DNA of 5,174 nucleotides from Bifidobacteriaceae bacterium (GTDB taxonomy: Bacteria > Actinomycetota > Actinomycetes > Actinomycetales > WQXJ01), in NCBI GenBank assembly GCA_031272565.1, contig JAISTN010000011.1:1-5174 (forward strand), read 5' to 3'. Both the position numbers and the translations under genes were made by a program. Positions 4,972 to 5,174 of the stretch are shown in pieces. The stretch's first letter is position 1. Each line of letters starts with the position of its first letter. The notes beneath the pieces were generated by a model, which worked only from the letters and a program-made list of their open reading frames with translations, made no database searches and was not told where the DNA came from.

Positions 4972-5153
4972 AAAGTGGCAGACAACACGCGGTTTTGTGG
5001 CAGTCGAGGCCTCCAGTAGCCGAAATCTGGGCCGCGGTGCCCAGGCCGTCATCGGCGGCAAGCCTCTGACCTGCACAAACACTTCTGGCCCTGGACTGGG
5101 ATCACTGGCCTGGGCTTGTCCGCGCCACAAAACCGGCCGTTGTCTGCCACTTT
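4972..5153. mobile_element. 182-bp inverted-repeat element, MITE-like
   Basis: The left arm (4972-5001) and right arm (5124-5153) are each 30 nt and are reverse complements at 27 of 30 positions. AAAGTGGCAGACAAC is perfect at the outer ends and CGGTTTTGTGGC at the inner ends, with three central mismatches between them. Identity stops sharply on both sides of each arm. The 122-bp core encodes no protein and holds a 6-bp hairpin CTGGGC/GCCCAG (5027-5044). Small size, sharp terminal inverted repeats and no coding capacity fit a MITE. A structured dispersed repeat, a processed RNA or a long bidirectional terminator would look similar. No clear target duplication abuts the ends. Confidence 0.5.
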
Positions 5154-5174
5154 GCTCCGGGCGACCTCAAACCC

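Larger units (their letters stand above)
4707..5174. other. gene-free region carrying repeats
   Basis: About 450 bases without a credible gene. Open frames here come from a G/T-biased repeat array and an inverted-repeat element; they have no ribosome binding site, low-complexity translations and no recognisable domain. The contents are the tandem array (4741-4957), the inverted-repeat element (4972-5153) and 21 bases to the window edge. The gene to the right is not visible. Confidence 0.6.

Noticed and set aside
4746..5069. Plus-strand 107-residue frame with a repeated AGDDGVG motif
   Set aside because: The start is a TTG without a ribosome binding site, the Gly/Val-rich sequence reflects the G/T tandem repeat, and the frame runs through the left inverted repeat. 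The repeated peptide arises because one indel makes the local spacing 75 nt.
4765..5130. Minus-strand Pro-rich 121-residue frame
   Set aside because: A translation of the C/A-rich complement of the same repeat array, low-complexity and without a family match that I can recognise.
4971..5154. CRISPR-like repeat or attachment-site pair at the right end
   Set aside because: There are only two repeat copies, they are inverted rather than direct, and the 122-bp core is far too long for a spacer; no integrase or cas gene is present.

Overview
The window is high-GC DNA with strongly G/C-biased third codon positions. Three things point to an Actinomycetota (high-GC Gram-positive) genome: a small protein that resembles a conserved actinobacterial family, FG-GAP propeller repeats on a secreted CAP protein, and likely leaderless gene starts. 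No marker allows a narrower placement.

Layout. The left edge holds the last 15 codons of a gene entering from outside (2-46). A minus-strand tRNA with anticodon CAT (78-151) is followed, in the opposite direction, by a 169-residue conserved hypothetical protein (219-728) and tRNA-Asn(GTT) (790-862) with a hairpin terminator. Next is a well-supported secreted protein (1195-2523): signal peptide, degenerate CAP/SCP domain and five calcium-loop FG-GAP repeats. It ends against a perfect 16-bp hairpin (2564-2598) shared with a convergent minus-strand gene pair. That pair is a two-domain rhodanese of the 3-mercaptopyruvate sulfurtransferase type (3807-4670) followed 16 nt later by a polyprenyl (probably geranylgeranyl-type) diphosphate synthase (2678-3790). 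They are probably co-transcribed, from a promoter I can read at 4678-4706.

The last ~450 bases (4707-5174) hold no credible gene but are not featureless. They contain a G/T-rich degenerate tandem repeat of ~74 bp (4741-4957) with a canonical G-quadruplex motif. Beside it is a compact 182-bp element bounded by 30-nt inverted repeats (4972-5153) that looks like a MITE or another structured dispersed repeat. Pieces of its right half recur in the same order downstream of tRNA-Asn (872-1012), which suggests a repeat family in this genome.

The protein genes look ordinary for the phylum: sulfur transfer, isoprenoid chain elongation and a cell-surface protein. I see no defence, biosynthetic or phage system. 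The most interesting material is non-coding: the inverted-repeat element, the G-rich tandem array, and GC-rich hairpins lying directly against the 5' ends of both tRNA genes.
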